This document shows positions 63,669 to 64,000 of a DNA stretch of 64,000 nucleotides, piece by piece. This stretch comes from JAMXLG01 sp963765935 (lineage in GTDB: Bacteria > Vulcanimicrobiota > Vulcanimicrobiia > Vulcanimicrobiales > Vulcanimicrobiaceae). The position numbers and the translations under genes are program-made. Each line of letters starts with the position of its first letter. The first letter of the stretch is position 1. The notes beneath the pieces are model-generated. The model searched no databases. It worked only from the letters and a program-made list of their open reading frames with translations, and was not told where the DNA came from. The stretch covers positions 103,799 through 167,798 of the forward strand of contig CAVXXX010000005.1 of the NCBI GenBank assembly GCA_963765935.1, read 5' to 3'.

Positions 63669-64000
63669 AGCGTCCCTCTTGTTTGAAACGCATGAATGCC
63701 GCGGCCCCTTCCGCCATTCGCCGTTCCCAAGGATCGCTAGACGTGCCCAACGGTAGGCGCCCGCGATCGTTCTTGAAGGCGACTGCACGAGCGGCGAGGT
63801 CCTTCGCCTCTTCGGGAGTCAATGCGGTCCGCTTCGCCGAGATCACTGCCGCAATGCGTCGTAGACGCTCCTCGAGGTCATCGCCTTTGCGAGGATTGCA
63901 TATGCCTCACCGAAGGGGTTGATACGGTCAATTAGATCAATATCCAGCTCCCGCACGTCCATGGCGAACCGTCGCACACCATCGATCAACGCGGTGTTCC
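63661..64000 (-). CDS. C-terminal end of a large protein, probably an SF2 helicase (partial)
   Basis: About 110 residues from the window edge to the stop: LDIDLIDRINPFGEAYAILA, one frameshift near 63865, then EERLRRIAAVISAKRTALTP and GRLPLGTSSDPWERRMAEGA to FKQEGRYD. The pattern LP...D.WE.RMAEG at the C-terminus is one I associate with DEAD/DEAH-type helicases paired with the GIY-YIG gene that follows (8-base overlap). The helicase core is outside the window, so the identity is only probable. Confidence 0.5.

Overview
The window is a GC-rich (roughly 60 %) stretch from a diderm bacterium: it encodes an RND pump, a TonB-dependent receptor, an outer-membrane porin-cytochrome and lipoproteins. 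The protein flavour (two heme-copper oxidases, phosphoketolase plus acetate kinase, many unique secreted proteins) recalls Candidatus Eremiobacterota and similar soil lineages, but no rRNA or other marker is present, so that placement is a weak guess. There is no rRNA, no CRISPR array and no complete tRNA.

1-9.6 kb: an accessory assortment. RND efflux tail, a membrane protein coupled to a flavin amine oxidase, an SDR reductase divergent from a TetR regulator with a clear operator, a lipoprotein with a glycoside-hydrolase-like domain, an NmrA-type reductase with GGTACC operator boxes, and several broken genes (PQQ-propeller fragment, alpha/beta hydrolase, epoxide hydrolase, DUF2249). 9.6-26 kb: respiration and low-oxygen energy. 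A heme-copper oxidase operon whose subunit I lacks the usual active-site tyrosine, a second canonical ba3-type operon including a 48-residue subunit IIa, three paralogous small proteins around them, an OmpR regulator with a tiny DHp-like partner, phosphoketolase-acetate kinase, a histidine kinase with two stand-alone receivers, and a CuA cupredoxin coupled to a Cyc2-like fused porin-cytochrome. 26.2-27.7 kb: an IS3-family element and a truncated patatin gene.

28.5-40.6 kb: a cluster of unusual proteins beside a BTAD-type regulator. Five tightly packed plus-strand genes (glycine-zipper protein, Cys-cluster coiled coil, coiled coil with hydrophobic tail, membrane-PASTA protein, and a 1670-residue protein carrying subtilase, M15 peptidase and alpha/beta-hydrolase domains) face a minus-strand pair (zinc phospholipase C-like protein and a His-rich/Gly-linker protein). 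It looks like an envelope-directed enzyme system that I cannot match to a described one.

41.5-56.9 kb: an intact inositol catabolic regulon. A TonB receptor and a succinate-semialdehyde-type dehydrogenase run leftwards; an IclR regulator and ten overlapping genes run rightwards: iolD-like, iolG, iolB, iolE, a split transketolase, a LeuB/D-malate dehydrogenase-family enzyme and a three-part ABC importer. The usual later genes iolC, iolJ and iolA are absent. The gene set and the stereochemistry fit a new route: transketolase splits 2-deoxy-5-keto-gluconate to malate semialdehyde plus a C2 unit, the aldehyde dehydrogenase gives D-malate and the LeuB-like enzyme gives pyruvate. The phosphoketolase and acetate kinase at 18.5-21.9 kb could close the cycle.

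56.9-64 kb: relics (second leuB fragment, IS3 fragment), a tRNA-Asn 3'-end fragment that looks like an attachment site and whose flank is repeated at 41.2 kb, then a leftward defence island: type II CBASS (capV, CD-NTase, cap2, cap3), a GIY-YIG nuclease and the end of a probable helicase. Nearly every gene of this island carries frameshifts, as do the 7.5-21 kb respiratory genes, while the 28-40 kb and 41-57 kb clusters are clean.
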